A stretch of DNA of 64,000 bases, taken from Chloroflexota bacterium (GTDB lineage Bacteria > Chloroflexota > Dehalococcoidia > Tepidiformales > Tepidiformaceae). The position numbers and the translations under genes were made by a program. Positions within the stretch are counted from its first letter, which is position 1, and the number at the start of each line of letters is the position of its first letter. The DNA lies in NCBI GenBank assembly GCA_026705605.1, contig JAPPAK010000001.1, forward strand, positions 62,001-126,000, given 5' to 3'. Below the pieces are notes generated by a model. It had not been told where the DNA came from and searched no databases. It was given only the letters and a program-made list of their open reading frames with translations. Below are positions 17,945-26,824 of this stretch, piece after piece.

Positions 17945-18928
17945 ATGGCCCAGACCCTCGTCAGCATCCGCGACCTCTCCGTCCGCTATCGCTCGCGCGA
18001 CGACATGGCCTACGCCGTCGACCAGGTCTCGCTCGATATCGACCGCGGCAGCGTCTACGCCCTCGTCGGCGAGTCCGGCTCTGGCAAGACGACCATTGGC
18101 ATGTCCATCCTCAATCTTCTCCCCGACGAGGCCGATATCCTCGGCGGCGAGGTCTACTTCGGCCCCGACAACATGCTTACCCTGGACGAGCACTCCCTGC
18201 GCCACACCCGCGGCCGCCGCATCACGATGATCTTCCAGGACCCGGTCGCCGGTTTGAACCCCGTCATCTCCATCGGCGAGCAGGTCGGCGAGGTGCTCAC
18301 CACCCACCTCGGCATGGACAAGCGGGAGGCGCAGTCCGCCTCCGTCGACATCCTCCGCCAGATGGGCCTGGCCGACCCCGAGCGCGTCGCGAAGTCCTAC
18401 CCGTTCCAGCTCTCGGGCGGCATGTGCCAGCGCGTCATGATCGGCATCGCCACCGCCCTCAGCCCCGACCTCATCATCGCCGACGAGCCCACCGCCGCCC
18501 TCGACGTCACCGTCCAGGCCTCCATCCTCCACCAGCTCGATACCCTCCGCCGCGAACACGACACGGCCATCCTCCTGATCACGCACGACTTCGGCGTTGT
18601 GTCCCAGATCGCCGACCAGGTGGGCGTCATGTACGCCGGCCATCTCGTCGAGTCCGGCCCCGTCCGCGAGGTTCTCCGTTCGCCCCACCACCCGTACACG
18701 CATGGCCTCCTCGCCGCCCTCCCCCGCCTCGACGACGTTGGCCAGGAGCTCTACGCCCTCCCCGGGACCGCCCCCGAGCTGAAGGAGCCCGCCGGCCATT
18801 GCCCCTTCATCCCCCGCTGCCGCAAGGCCCTCCAGCAGTGCCGCGACGTCGGCCCCCCGCAGCTCACCCCCCTGCCCGGCCGCTCCGACCGCGCCCTCGC
18901 CTGCTACAACCCCGTCTGGCAGGAGTAG
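17945..18928 (+). CDS. Oligopeptide/dipeptide ABC transporter ATP-binding protein (DppD/OppD-like)
   Basis: LVGESGSGKTTIGMSIL...LSGGMCQRVMIGIAT...LIIADEPTAALDVTVQA...CPFIPRCRKALQQC. Confidence 0.92.
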   Translation: MAQTLVSIRDLSVRYRSRDDMAYAVDQVSLDIDRGSVYALVGESGSGKTTIGMSILNLLPDEADILGGEVYFGPDNMLTLDEHSLRHTRGRRITMIFQDPVAGLNPVISIGEQVGEVLTTHLGMDKREAQSASVDILRQMGLADPERVAKSYPFQLSGGMCQRVMIGIATALSPDLIIADEPTAALDVTVQASILHQLDTLRREHDTAILLITHDFGVVSQIADQVGVMYAGHLVESGPVREVLRSPHHPYTHGLLAALPRLDDVGQELYALPGTAPELKEPAGHCPFIPRCRKALQQCRDVGPPQLTPLPGRSDRALACYNPVWQE

Positions 18929-18929
18929 C

Positions 18930-20015
18930 TCAGGAAGCTCGCCGCCCCGCCCGCGGCGCCAGCGCGATCAGGCGTGTGACAGCCACCTCCAGCGCCAGTT
19001 CGTCCCGCACCTCGCCCGACTTCATCCCCCGGTCCGCCTCCACCAGGATCTCGTAGGCGCGGCGCACGCTCTCCCGACCCAGCCGCTGCGCCCGACGGAT
19101 CGCGGCGTCGCGCAGGCGCGGCCAGGGCCGCCGGATCGCCTTCCCGATATCGTCCGGACCCTTCCCGTCCTCGAGCAGGTCCAGCACCGTCGAGAGCGGC
19201 CGGTACGCCGCCGCCAGCTGCGAGAGCAGGCTGTTCACGCTCTCGCCCCGCGAGAGCAGGAAGCGCAGCGCCTGCAGCGCCTGCGCCGTCTCCCCGTCGA
19301 GCACCCCGTCGACGAGTTGCCAGACCGTCGTCTCCCGCTCGCCCCCGCAGAGCACGTCGATGTCGTCCACCGTCGCCTGCCGGCCCATCGTGTAGAGCGC
19401 CAGCTTCTCCAGCTCCCGCGCCAGCTCCAGCGTGTTCGGGTGGAGGGCCGCCAGGAGCTGCGCGGGGTCGTCCTCCCCCGGACGACGCCACTCCTCCTCC
19501 GCCGGCAACGGTCGCGCCGACCGCCCGCGCTGGAACTGCACCCCCTGCTGCTCCGCCTCCTCCCGCACGAACTGCACCAGCTCGCCCCGCTTCAGCTCGG
19601 GGAAGTGCTCCACCTCCACGTTGCCCGTCTCGTCCAGCCGCCGCAGGAGCGGGTTGCGGCCCGCGTTCAGCGCGCCCTCGACGAACACCAGCGTGGTCGT
19701 CTCCGGGATACCCGCCGCCACTGCCTCGATCAGCGGGTTGAAGGCATCGACGCGCGGGCCGCGCGGCCCCCCTCCCCGGCCCCCGCCTCCCGCCTCGAAC
19801 CGCCCCAGCAGCCCCTCAACCACCACTGTCCGTCGCGGCGAGAGGAACGGCGCCGTGAGCGCCGGACCCAGGACCTCCTCCGGCTTCACGTCGCGCCCGT
19901 CGAGCAGCGCCACGTCCGCGCCCGTCGCCCTCGCCTCGCCGCCGCCCTCGGCGCGAAGCGCCTCCAGCCGCCGCCGCAGGCGGAGCTCGTCCTGGCCGTG
20001 GAGAACGATGATCAC
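18930..20015 (-). CDS. holA: DNA polymerase III delta subunit
   Basis: VIIVLHGQDELRLRRRLEAL...TTLVFVEGALNAGRNPLLRRL...NTLELARELEKLALYTMGRQATVDDIDVLC; GTG start. Confidence 0.85.
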   Translation of the reverse strand: MIIVLHGQDELRLRRRLEALRAEGGGEARATGADVALLDGRDVKPEEVLGPALTAPFLSPRRTVVVEGLLGRFEAGGGGRGGGPRGPRVDAFNPLIEAVAAGIPETTTLVFVEGALNAGRNPLLRRLDETGNVEVEHFPELKRGELVQFVREEAEQQGVQFQRGRSARPLPAEEEWRRPGEDDPAQLLAALHPNTLELARELEKLALYTMGRQATVDDIDVLCGGERETTVWQLVDGVLDGETAQALQALRFLLSRGESVNSLLSQLAAAYRPLSTVLDLLEDGKGPDDIGKAIRRPWPRLRDAAIRRAQRLGRESVRRAYEILVEADRGMKSGEVRDELALEVAVTRLIALAPRAGRRAS

Positions 20016-20129
20016 GATGCTCTTGCCGTCGCGATGATACCCCGCCCCCGCCGCCCCTTGGCCGCCTTCCCCGTACAATCGCCGCCGGCGCGCCGCCCAC
20101 AGCCCGGGCGCGCCCCCGGAGGTATCGAA

Positions 20130-21215
20130 ATGGAAGCGAAAGCAGCGGTGATTCGTGGTTCCGGCACTCCCCTCGAAGTCAAGACCGTCACTGTCGACGA
20201 TCCCGGCCCCGGGCAGGTGCGCGTCAAGCTGGTCGCCTGCGGCCTCTGCCACACCGACCTGTCCGTGATGCAGTCGGTGCTGCCCCAGACCAACGCCATG
20301 GTCCTGGGCCACGAGGGCGCCGGCGTCGTTGAGTCGGTGGGCGAGGGTGTCACCTCCCTCGAACCCGGCGACCACGTCGTCATGACGACGACCGCCTTCT
20401 GCGGGCGCTGCCCCCTCTGTGTCGAGGGTATGTACGCCCAGTGCGAGCGCATGCCTCTGAATATGGGCGGCAACTTCCCCTACCACGTCGATGGGCTGGA
20501 CCTGATGCCCTTCGCCTCTATCGGCGGCCTCTGCGAGTACACCGTCGTCGCCGAGCACACCGCCATCAAGATCGACAAGGACATCCCCCTCGTCAGCGCC
20601 TCCCTCCTCGGCTGCGGCGTCATCACGGGGGTGGGCGCCGCCATCAACACGGCCGAGGTCCGCCCCGGCACGAGCTGCGCCATCTGGGGGTGCGGCGGAG
20701 TCGGCCTCAGCGTCTTGCAGGGCTGCCGCATCGCCGGCGCCTCGACGATGATCTCGATCGACATGAACCCGGCCAAGCTCGAGTACGCCAAAAAACTCGG
20801 CGCCACCCACGTCATCGACGCCTCCCAGGAGAACGCCGTCGAGCAGGTGATGGCGCTCACGGGCGGCCGTGGCGCCGACTACACCTTCGAGGCCATCGGC
20901 GTCGGCTCGGCCATGGAGGAGGCCTACATGGCGGCCCGCCGTGGGGGAACCTGCACAATCGTGGGTGTGGGGCGCTTCGACGACAATTTCTCGCTCTCGG
21001 CCGGCCTCGTCGCCATCATGGAGAAGACGCTGAAGGGCTCCTTCTGCGGGAAGGGCGCCAGCGTGCGCGACTTCCCCCGCATGATCGAGTGGTACCGCCA
21101 GGGCAAGCTCGACCTCGATTCCCTCGTGACCACCACCTACCCGATCGAGGACGTGGCCCAGGCCTACGCGGACATGGAAGCCGGTAAGAACGCCCGCGGA
21201 GTCGTCGTCTTCTAG
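20130..21215 (+). CDS. Zinc-dependent alcohol dehydrogenase
   Basis: CGLCHTDLSVMQ...VLGHEGAGVVESVGEGV...CGRCPLCVEGMYAQC...IWGCGGVGLSVLQG. Confidence 0.92.
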   Translation: MEAKAAVIRGSGTPLEVKTVTVDDPGPGQVRVKLVACGLCHTDLSVMQSVLPQTNAMVLGHEGAGVVESVGEGVTSLEPGDHVVMTTTAFCGRCPLCVEGMYAQCERMPLNMGGNFPYHVDGLDLMPFASIGGLCEYTVVAEHTAIKIDKDIPLVSASLLGCGVITGVGAAINTAEVRPGTSCAIWGCGGVGLSVLQGCRIAGASTMISIDMNPAKLEYAKKLGATHVIDASQENAVEQVMALTGGRGADYTFEAIGVGSAMEEAYMAARRGGTCTIVGVGRFDDNFSLSAGLVAIMEKTLKGSFCGKGASVRDFPRMIEWYRQGKLDLDSLVTTTYPIEDVAQAYADMEAGKNARGVVVF

Positions 21216-21238
21216 GTCGCGCTCACGGGCCGGGACGC

Positions 21239-22309
21239 TCAGTCCTGGCTGAGCGCGTTCTCCTCGATCCAGTGGTCGACGCGCCGCCACTGGGCGTGCA
21301 GCCACGAGGTGCGTCCCCCGATGTCCTCCGGCACCTCCGCCCGGGGCACGCGCCAGAACGCGATGCGCACTTCGCGACGCAGGATGCCGCCCGCCAGCAG
21401 GGAGCGGTAGCTGCCCCCCTCCAGCCCCGTGTGGGCGCAGAAGACCACGTCCGCGTGGGGCGCCCGCTCGAGCAGCGCCAGCGGTCCGCCGAGCTGTGGC
21501 GGCAGTACGTGGCGCAGTCCCTCTGCGAGCTGCGCCTCTTCCTCGTCGCCGCTGCGGCGCATGCGCGCCACCGCCCGCGCCAGCCGCGCCGGTGTGAAGA
21601 GTGCGCCTTCCGGGAACACCAGCACGCCCTCGCGCGGTTCGAGGTCGTCGGCCAGCGCCGAGACCTTCGCGATTTGCCGCGAGCCCTCGCGCGAGCCCAC
21701 CGTCAGGAAGGTGCTCCGCAGCCGGTGGCCGACGAAGTCGATGCACGGGTCTCGCACGAGCCACGAGTTCATCACCCAGCGCAGCCAGAGCCCGTGCCGC
21801 CCCTCCAGGAATACGAGCGGCAGCAGGTTGTCGACGGGCGAGACGTGCCGGCAGAACACGATCACCGGCCCCTCCGCCGCCTCCTCGTCCCCCTCCACGT
21901 CCACGCGCATCTCGAATAGCCGCACGATGCTCCAGAACACCCAGCGCGCCCACACGCGTGCGAACCAGTGGTGCAGGGCCAGCCGGCGGTGTTCGCTCCC
22001 CTGCCCCAGCAGCCAGAGCGGCAGGAAAAGCATCAGGCCGAACGTCTCCACCGCCAGGTACGCCCACAGCGCCAGGATGCAGCGCACGAAGATCGTGCCC
22101 CGCCCCCGTGCGAGGTCGCCGGTCAGCGCGACCACCAGGAAGATCGGCGCCGCCGCCGTGTTGATCAGGAACGACGCCAGGTAGATGGGCACGGTCACCG
22201 TTCGCCGCGCGTAGCGCAGCGCCAGCCGCTCGCGTGCGATGTCCCGTTCGCGCGTCAGCCGGTCGAGAAGCGAGGGCGGTCGTGACGGGGCCGGTGTCGC
22301 GGTGCTCAC
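21239..22309 (-). CDS. PlsC-like acyltransferase, membrane protein
   Basis: VIVFCRHVSPVDNLLP...LVFPEGALFTP; N-terminal TM segments. Confidence 0.7.
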   Translation of the reverse strand: MSTATPAPSRPPSLLDRLTRERDIARERLALRYARRTVTVPIYLASFLINTAAAPIFLVVALTGDLARGRGTIFVRCILALWAYLAVETFGLMLFLPLWLLGQGSEHRRLALHHWFARVWARWVFWSIVRLFEMRVDVEGDEEAAEGPVIVFCRHVSPVDNLLPLVFLEGRHGLWLRWVMNSWLVRDPCIDFVGHRLRSTFLTVGSREGSRQIAKVSALADDLEPREGVLVFPEGALFTPARLARAVARMRRSGDEEEAQLAEGLRHVLPPQLGGPLALLERAPHADVVFCAHTGLEGGSYRSLLAGGILRREVRIAFWRVPRAEVPEDIGGRTSWLHAQWRRVDHWIEENALSQD

Positions 22310-22410
22310 CGCGCGTAGGGTAGCGAACGCCGCCCCTGTGCGCCTTTCCCCATGCCTCTACGTCTGCCGTCGCTTAGAGTCTCGCTGACCAGCCGCGGGA
22401 GGGGGCGCAG

Positions 22411-23637
22411 GTGACCGTTTCCGATGAAGTCCGCGCCCGGCTGCAGGCCCGATCCGCCCAGCCGCCCGCACCCGAGCCCGTCCGCCTCCCCGCCCGCCGC
22501 TTCGTCGACCGCGCCTTCTACGAAGCCGAACGCGCCGAGATCTTCGGCAAGGCCTGGCTGCTTGCCGGACGCGTCGACGAGATCGCGCGGCCCGGCCTCT
22601 ACATGACCTGGGAGAAGACGCGCGTCCCACTCCTCGTCGTCCACGCCGTCGACGACGTGATCCGCTGCTTCTACAACTCCTGCCGCCACCGCGGCGCCCC
22701 CGTCGTGCGCGTCCCCCGCGGACGCAACCGCGCCCTCCGCTGCCAGTACCACAGCTGGACCTACGACACGTCCGGCAAGCTCGTCTCCGTTCCGGACGAA
22801 CGCGACTTCGTCGACCTCCGCCGCGAGGAGCGCGCCCTCGTGCCCGTTTCCTGCGAGGTCAGGAACAGCGCCATCTTCGTGAACGAGGGCCCCGAGGCGG
22901 ACCTCGGGAGCTGGTTCGGCGGCCCCGGCAAGGAGCTCACGGTCGAGAGCGAGGGGCTGCGTACCCTCGACCAGCGATCGGTCACCATCCCCGTCAACTG
23001 GAAGCGCGTCATGGGCCGGTTGCTGTCCTCGCCCCCAGCCCTCCCCCGACCCGGTGCGGGCGCCCTCGCGACCACCGATGCCGACGTCGAGCTGCTCGAC
23101 GGCGGCCACCTGCGCATCGTCGCCCCCTTCGACGACGCTGGCGCGTCCGCCCTCGGCCTCGCCGGCCCCCTCGACTGGGCGGACCTCAGCGACGCGGACC
23201 TCCCCCCGGTCCACGGCCTCGGCCCGATGCTCAGCTCGACCGCCACCACCTACCTGTTCTTCCCCAACCTGCTCGTCAGCTACACGCCCAGCGGCATCTT
23301 CAACTTCACGGTCTGGCCCGCCGACGAGGAGACGACCCTGCTCGAAGCGACCTGGCTCGCTCCCGACTGGGGCGAGGAGGACTCGCCTGCCGAGACGCCC
23401 GCATGGGCGGAGCGCATCGAGTGGGCGCAGGCCCGGCTCGATGCGATGGCCGCGGCCTTCGCCGGCGCCCAGGACGAGATGAAGGAGCCCGCCCGCCAGG
23501 GCCTCTCGCTGCAGGACGATTCCGAGGCCGTCCGCCTCTGGAACGAGGCGCTCGACGCCCATCTGCGCGAGGCCGTGCCCCCCGACACCCTCACCGGCGC
23601 CGCGCCCGGTGAGGTCCGCAGCCCGCTCCCGTCCTAG
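22411..23637 (+). CDS. Rieske [2Fe-2S] aromatic-ring-hydroxylating oxygenase-like protein
   Basis: FYNSCRHRGAPVVRVPRGRNRALRCQYHSWTYDTSGKL Rieske C-x-H..C-x2-H. Confidence 0.85.
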   Translation: MTVSDEVRARLQARSAQPPAPEPVRLPARRFVDRAFYEAERAEIFGKAWLLAGRVDEIARPGLYMTWEKTRVPLLVVHAVDDVIRCFYNSCRHRGAPVVRVPRGRNRALRCQYHSWTYDTSGKLVSVPDERDFVDLRREERALVPVSCEVRNSAIFVNEGPEADLGSWFGGPGKELTVESEGLRTLDQRSVTIPVNWKRVMGRLLSSPPALPRPGAGALATTDADVELLDGGHLRIVAPFDDAGASALGLAGPLDWADLSDADLPPVHGLGPMLSSTATTYLFFPNLLVSYTPSGIFNFTVWPADEETTLLEATWLAPDWGEEDSPAETPAWAERIEWAQARLDAMAAAFAGAQDEMKEPARQGLSLQDDSEAVRLWNEALDAHLREAVPPDTLTGAAPGEVRSPLPS

Positions 23638-23802
23638 GGCCTGTTTACACTCGTGACTACTTGCCAGCGGGCCTACGCGAACTCGACACACTCTCGCAGT
23701 ACCAGGAATCGCTCCGGGCTCGTGACCGCCGCCGGTGTTCCCGGTAGATCAGGCCAGCCGGGCGCTTGGAACGTTCCACGCAGGTAAGTAGGAGGGTTTC
23801 CC

Positions 23803-24084
23803 CTAGTCCCCGAGCCGACTCCGGATCCAATCGTTCCGTTCCTTCCCTAGGTTCCTTGTCGCCCACCAGGTAGGGACCATTATCGTGATGACGGAGACCT
23901 CGTCGTTTTCGTCGATCACGTCCCCGATCTTGTCTCGGATAGTCGCTGCCGTATCGGTACTCTCTATGAGCCAGTGCGATTCCGTAACGCGGCACCAGGC
24001 ACGCTGCTCCTTGAGGAGGTCATAGAGCGCTGCGTAGTCACGGCCTGGAGCCCTTAGGTCGTAGCTCACACTGTGGATTGTCAA
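23803..24084 (-). CDS. SinR/Cas2-like small protein (cargo)
   Basis: MTIHSVSYDLRAPGRDYAALYDLLKEQRAWCRVTESHWLIESTDTAATIRDKIGDVIDENDEVSVITI; resembles SinR/Cas2-fold SYDLxxPGxDY..L...L.....W......WLI....A..IRD.....D..DE. Confidence 0.6.
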   Translation of the reverse strand: MTIHSVSYDLRAPGRDYAALYDLLKEQRAWCRVTESHWLIESTDTAATIRDKIGDVIDENDEVSVITIMVPTWWATRNLGKERNDWIRSRLGD

Positions 24085-24087
24085 CTC

Positions 24088-24567
24088 TCAGTCGCCCTCT
24101 TCTTCGGTTCCTGCATTGGTCGGTCCTCGGGAAACGTACTCGATGAAGATGGATGTCAGTGGAACCCCACCACCAAGACTCACCGGAATCGCCCAGTGGG
24201 ATTCTGCGATGGCGGCTGAGATCGCTGCTACCGCCAGTAGTGATGAGGGAAGGTGCCTCATCGCCAAAGCGAAGATGACCTCGCGGTGGGAGATCTTCAT
24301 CTCGCTCTGAGCAAGGGTCATGTTCGCAACGTCAATCCGGTGACGATGGTCTCGCTCGATGTCCGCTCTACTGAAGAACCACTCCGGCGCATCAGGGTAG
24401 AGATCCGTGTACCCCCGCAACATGGTCGGCGGAGGAAAAGGGCCGGACGCCACCTCGACGGTGACCCCGCCTTTATCGTCCTTGGAGAGAACTATCTCAC
24501 CGTCTTGGGTGATGGGTTCAGGGTGGATTTCTTCTGGATCAGAACCCATGCTTGGCGTCGATCTCAC
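24088..24567 (-). CDS. DUF2335-like membrane protein (cargo)
   Basis: SGPFPPPTMLRGYTDLYPDAPEWFFSRADIERDHRHRIDVANM...VIFALAMRHLPSSLLAVAAISAAIAES...GGGVPLTSIFIEYV; two predicted TM segments. Confidence 0.6.
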   Translation of the reverse strand: MRSTPSMGSDPEEIHPEPITQDGEIVLSKDDKGGVTVEVASGPFPPPTMLRGYTDLYPDAPEWFFSRADIERDHRHRIDVANMTLAQSEMKISHREVIFALAMRHLPSSLLAVAAISAAIAESHWAIPVSLGGGVPLTSIFIEYVSRGPTNAGTEEEGD

Positions 24568-24814
24568 GGGCTAGGGCGAACATCGCGCCATGAAGATCCT
24601 GAGCGAGGAAGTAGCCGTCGATGGCGAAACTTGTCCTTATGTCGGGAGCGGGGATTGCCTGGCATGTGTAGGAGCGGTGTCCAGGGCGTCGCTTCCTAAT
24701 CCTCGCTCTGGAGGCATAGTCCTTGAACACCGTGTCCCGTGCTCCAATGAGCCTGTAAAGGACACTGGAGTCGTCTTGGGTGCGATCCTCAACTTCGGAA
24801 GTGGATGATGGCAT
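24539..24814 (-). CDS. Hypothetical protein, first gene of cargo operon
   Basis: 91 aa, MPSSTSEVEDRTQDDSSVLYRLIGARDTVFKDYASRARIRKRRPGHRSYTCQAIPAPDIRTSF...; overlaps next gene by 29 nt. Confidence 0.5.
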   Translation of the reverse strand: MPSSTSEVEDRTQDDSSVLYRLIGARDTVFKDYASRARIRKRRPGHRSYTCQAIPAPDIRTSFAIDGYFLAQDLHGAMFALAREIDAKHGF

Positions 24815-24913
24815 CAGGGGTTCCCTCTCCAGCGTAGATCGTGAGACCTAGGGGGTTCAATCCTTCCCAGAGCCCGTTAGGTTAGGAGTCAAGGTACACG
24901 CTGGCAACCCTAG

Positions 24914-25009
24914 CTACTCCGGGAGGTTGGCGTTCCACCGCGCTTTAGCCTCGTCCCGTTCCCTTCTCCCCTCCGCAATGGCTTCGCGTAGCTCGGTCGC
25001 TTGGAACAT
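24914..25009 (-). CDS. Possible 31-aa ORF
   Basis: MFQATELREAIAEGRRERDEAKARWNANLPE with purine-rich GGGAGGGAG upstream. Confidence 0.3.
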   Translation of the reverse strand: MFQATELREAIAEGRRERDEAKARWNANLPE

Positions 25010-25073
25010 GGGGGCTCCCTCCCGTGTAGTGAGCGACATCGTAGCGGATTGTGGGCTGACAGAGGATCAGGGG

Positions 25074-25211
25074 CTATGGGTGTCGCATGGCGATGAACCA
25101 ACCGGCTAGGTCGACGAAGGAGGGGCACCTTGCCACCAGCTTGCAGTAGTGCGTGACGAGGCCGCGGAAGTGCTTGAGTTCCGCGAAAGGGTCCTCGACC
25201 AAGTGGCGCAT
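25074..25211 (-). pseudogene. IS5-family transposase C-terminal relic
   Basis: (SYR)MRHLVEDPFAELKHFRGLVTHYCKLVARCPSFVDLAGWFIAMRHP* resembles IS5-type VExxFAxLKxFRRLxTRYxKLxxxxxxFVxLA. Confidence 0.6.
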
Positions 25212-25261
25212 GCGGTAGGACTCTTGGGGCGGCTACCTCTTCTGGCGAGTGTAAACAGGCC

Positions 25262-26824
25262 CTAGGTCAGGTCCGCGGTCATCCATTCGGCGATGCGCTC
25301 GCCGATCATCATGCAGGTGAAGTTCGTGTTCGCCCGGATGATCGTCGGCATGATCGACCCGTCCGCCACCCGCAGCCCCTCCACCCCGTGGACCCGCCCC
25401 TCGCTGTCGACCACCGCTCCCTCGGCCGGGTCCGGGCCCATCGGGCACGTGCAGGTCGGGTGGGCCATGCTCGATGCCGCGCCGTGAATCCACTGGTCGA
25501 GCTTCGCGTCGTCGTCCAGCGTCTCCTGGTCGAGGTCCACGGGGCCGGTGTGGAACGGCTCCAGTTCCGGTGAGTGCGCCAAGCGCCACGCCAGCCGCGC
25601 TCCCTCGCGCAGGCGTACGCGGTCGGACTCGTCCTCGTCGAACTTCAGGTCGATCACCGGCTTCACCGTGTAGTCGGCGCTCGCCAGCGTGACCGACCCG
25701 TACGAGTTCGGGAGCTGGACGCCCGGCGAAACCGCAAACACCCACTCCGGCTCGCCGTCCTCCTCGCCCTGCCAGGTTCCGTAGCGCCCCCCCGGCGCGA
25801 AGAAGATGTGGCCCAGCAGGTACACCTGCATGTCGTTGAACTCGCCCGTCGAGGAGGTGTAGCGCAGGAGGGTCTGCAGAAGCGGTTTCTCCGGGTCGAC
25901 AACCCCCGGTTTCGGGTGCAGGAGCAGCGGCGTCATCGGGTGGTCCATCAGGTGTTTGCCGACGCCCGGCAGGTCCGCGATCGACTCGATTCCCAGCTCC
26001 GCCAGCTCACCCGCCGGACCGATGCCGCTCCGCAGGAGGATCGCCGGACTCATGATCGCGCCCGCGGAGAGCACAATCTCCCGCCCCCGCACCTCCTGCA
26101 ACTCCCCGTCGCACTCGACCCGCAGCCCCACCGCGCGGCCGTTCTCGACCAGCACCCGGTCGACGAGGCAGTGGCTGCGGATGGTGAGGTTGAGCCGGTT
26201 GCGGGCGGGCGAGAGGAAGCCCAGGTTGGCCGACCAGCGTGTCATCTCGCCGGGGCCGCCCCGGTTCATGGCCGCGCGCGTGATGCCTGTCGTCTCCGGA
26301 TCGTTCTGGTCGCGGTCCTCTTCAAAGCCCGCCGCCAGGCAGGCGTCGTAGAAGCCCTGCTGCACCGGGGCCAGCTGCTCGCGCGTCCAGCGGCGCACGG
26401 GAATGGGACCGCCCTGACCGTGGAAGTCGCCGCGCTCGTCCCGGTCGTCCTCGATCGCGCGGAAGTAGGGGAGGCACTGCTCCCAGCCCCAGCGCTCGTC
26501 GCCGGTCATCTCCGCCCAGCGGTCGTAGTCGCCCGGCGCCCCGCGGATGGCGACCCCCGTGTTGATGGCGGACGAACCTCCGACCAGCTTCCCCCGCGGC
26601 AGCGGCGCCACGCGTCCCGGCACGAATGTCGCGTTGAACCCCCAGTCGTGGTGAACCGTCGAGGGCTCGTGGATGCTGTTCACGTCGTGCGGGAGCGACT
26701 CAAGCGTCGCGTAGTCTGGACCGGCGTCGAGCAGGAGCACCGACCGCGACCGGTCCTCACTCAGCCGCGAGGCGAGGACTGCTCCGGACGACCCCGCCCC
26801 CACGATGATGACGTCGTACTCCAT
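25262..26824 (-). CDS. GMC family oxidoreductase
   Basis: YDVIIVGAGSSGAVLASRLSED...VGGSSAINTGVAIRG...HLMDHP; C-terminal HPTCTCPMG. Confidence 0.93.
   Translation of the reverse strand: MEYDVIIVGAGSSGAVLASRLSEDRSRSVLLLDAGPDYATLESLPHDVNSIHEPSTVHHDWGFNATFVPGRVAPLPRGKLVGGSSAINTGVAIRGAPGDYDRWAEMTGDERWGWEQCLPYFRAIEDDRDERGDFHGQGGPIPVRRWTREQLAPVQQGFYDACLAAGFEEDRDQNDPETTGITRAAMNRGGPGEMTRWSANLGFLSPARNRLNLTIRSHCLVDRVLVENGRAVGLRVECDGELQEVRGREIVLSAGAIMSPAILLRSGIGPAGELAELGIESIADLPGVGKHLMDHPMTPLLLHPKPGVVDPEKPLLQTLLRYTSSTGEFNDMQVYLLGHIFFAPGGRYGTWQGEEDGEPEWVFAVSPGVQLPNSYGSVTLASADYTVKPVIDLKFDEDESDRVRLREGARLAWRLAHSPELEPFHTGPVDLDQETLDDDAKLDQWIHGAASSMAHPTCTCPMGPDPAEGAVVDSEGRVHGVEGLRVADGSIMPTIIRANTNFTCMMIGERIAEWMTADLT

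Larger units (their letters stand above)
23634..25265. mobile_element. Non-autonomous IS5-like element with cargo operon
   Basis: Perfect 16-bp TIRs GGCCTGTTTACACTCG (23638-23653) / CGAGTGTAAACAGGCC (25246-25261) flanked by CTAG at 23634-23637 and 25262-25265. Confidence 0.75.

Noticed and set aside
16010-18799. 929-aa ORF as one protein
   Set aside because: Only the C-terminal 382 aa (queG from 17158) is real; the rest is antisense to lexA and the ABC ATPase.
18930-22067. 1045-aa ORF as one protein
   Set aside because: Real holA starts near 20015; the remainder is antisense to the alcohol dehydrogenase and out of frame with the acyltransferase.
23803-24084. CRISPR-Cas locus based on the Cas2-like protein
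   Set aside because: No CRISPR repeats and no Cas1 or effector nearby; SinR-type Cas2-fold proteins occur outside CRISPR loci.
24910-25128. 72-aa minus ORF rich in Arg/Pro/Ser within the mobile element
   Set aside because: No domain-like pattern and overlaps the more plausible 31-aa ORF and transposase relic.
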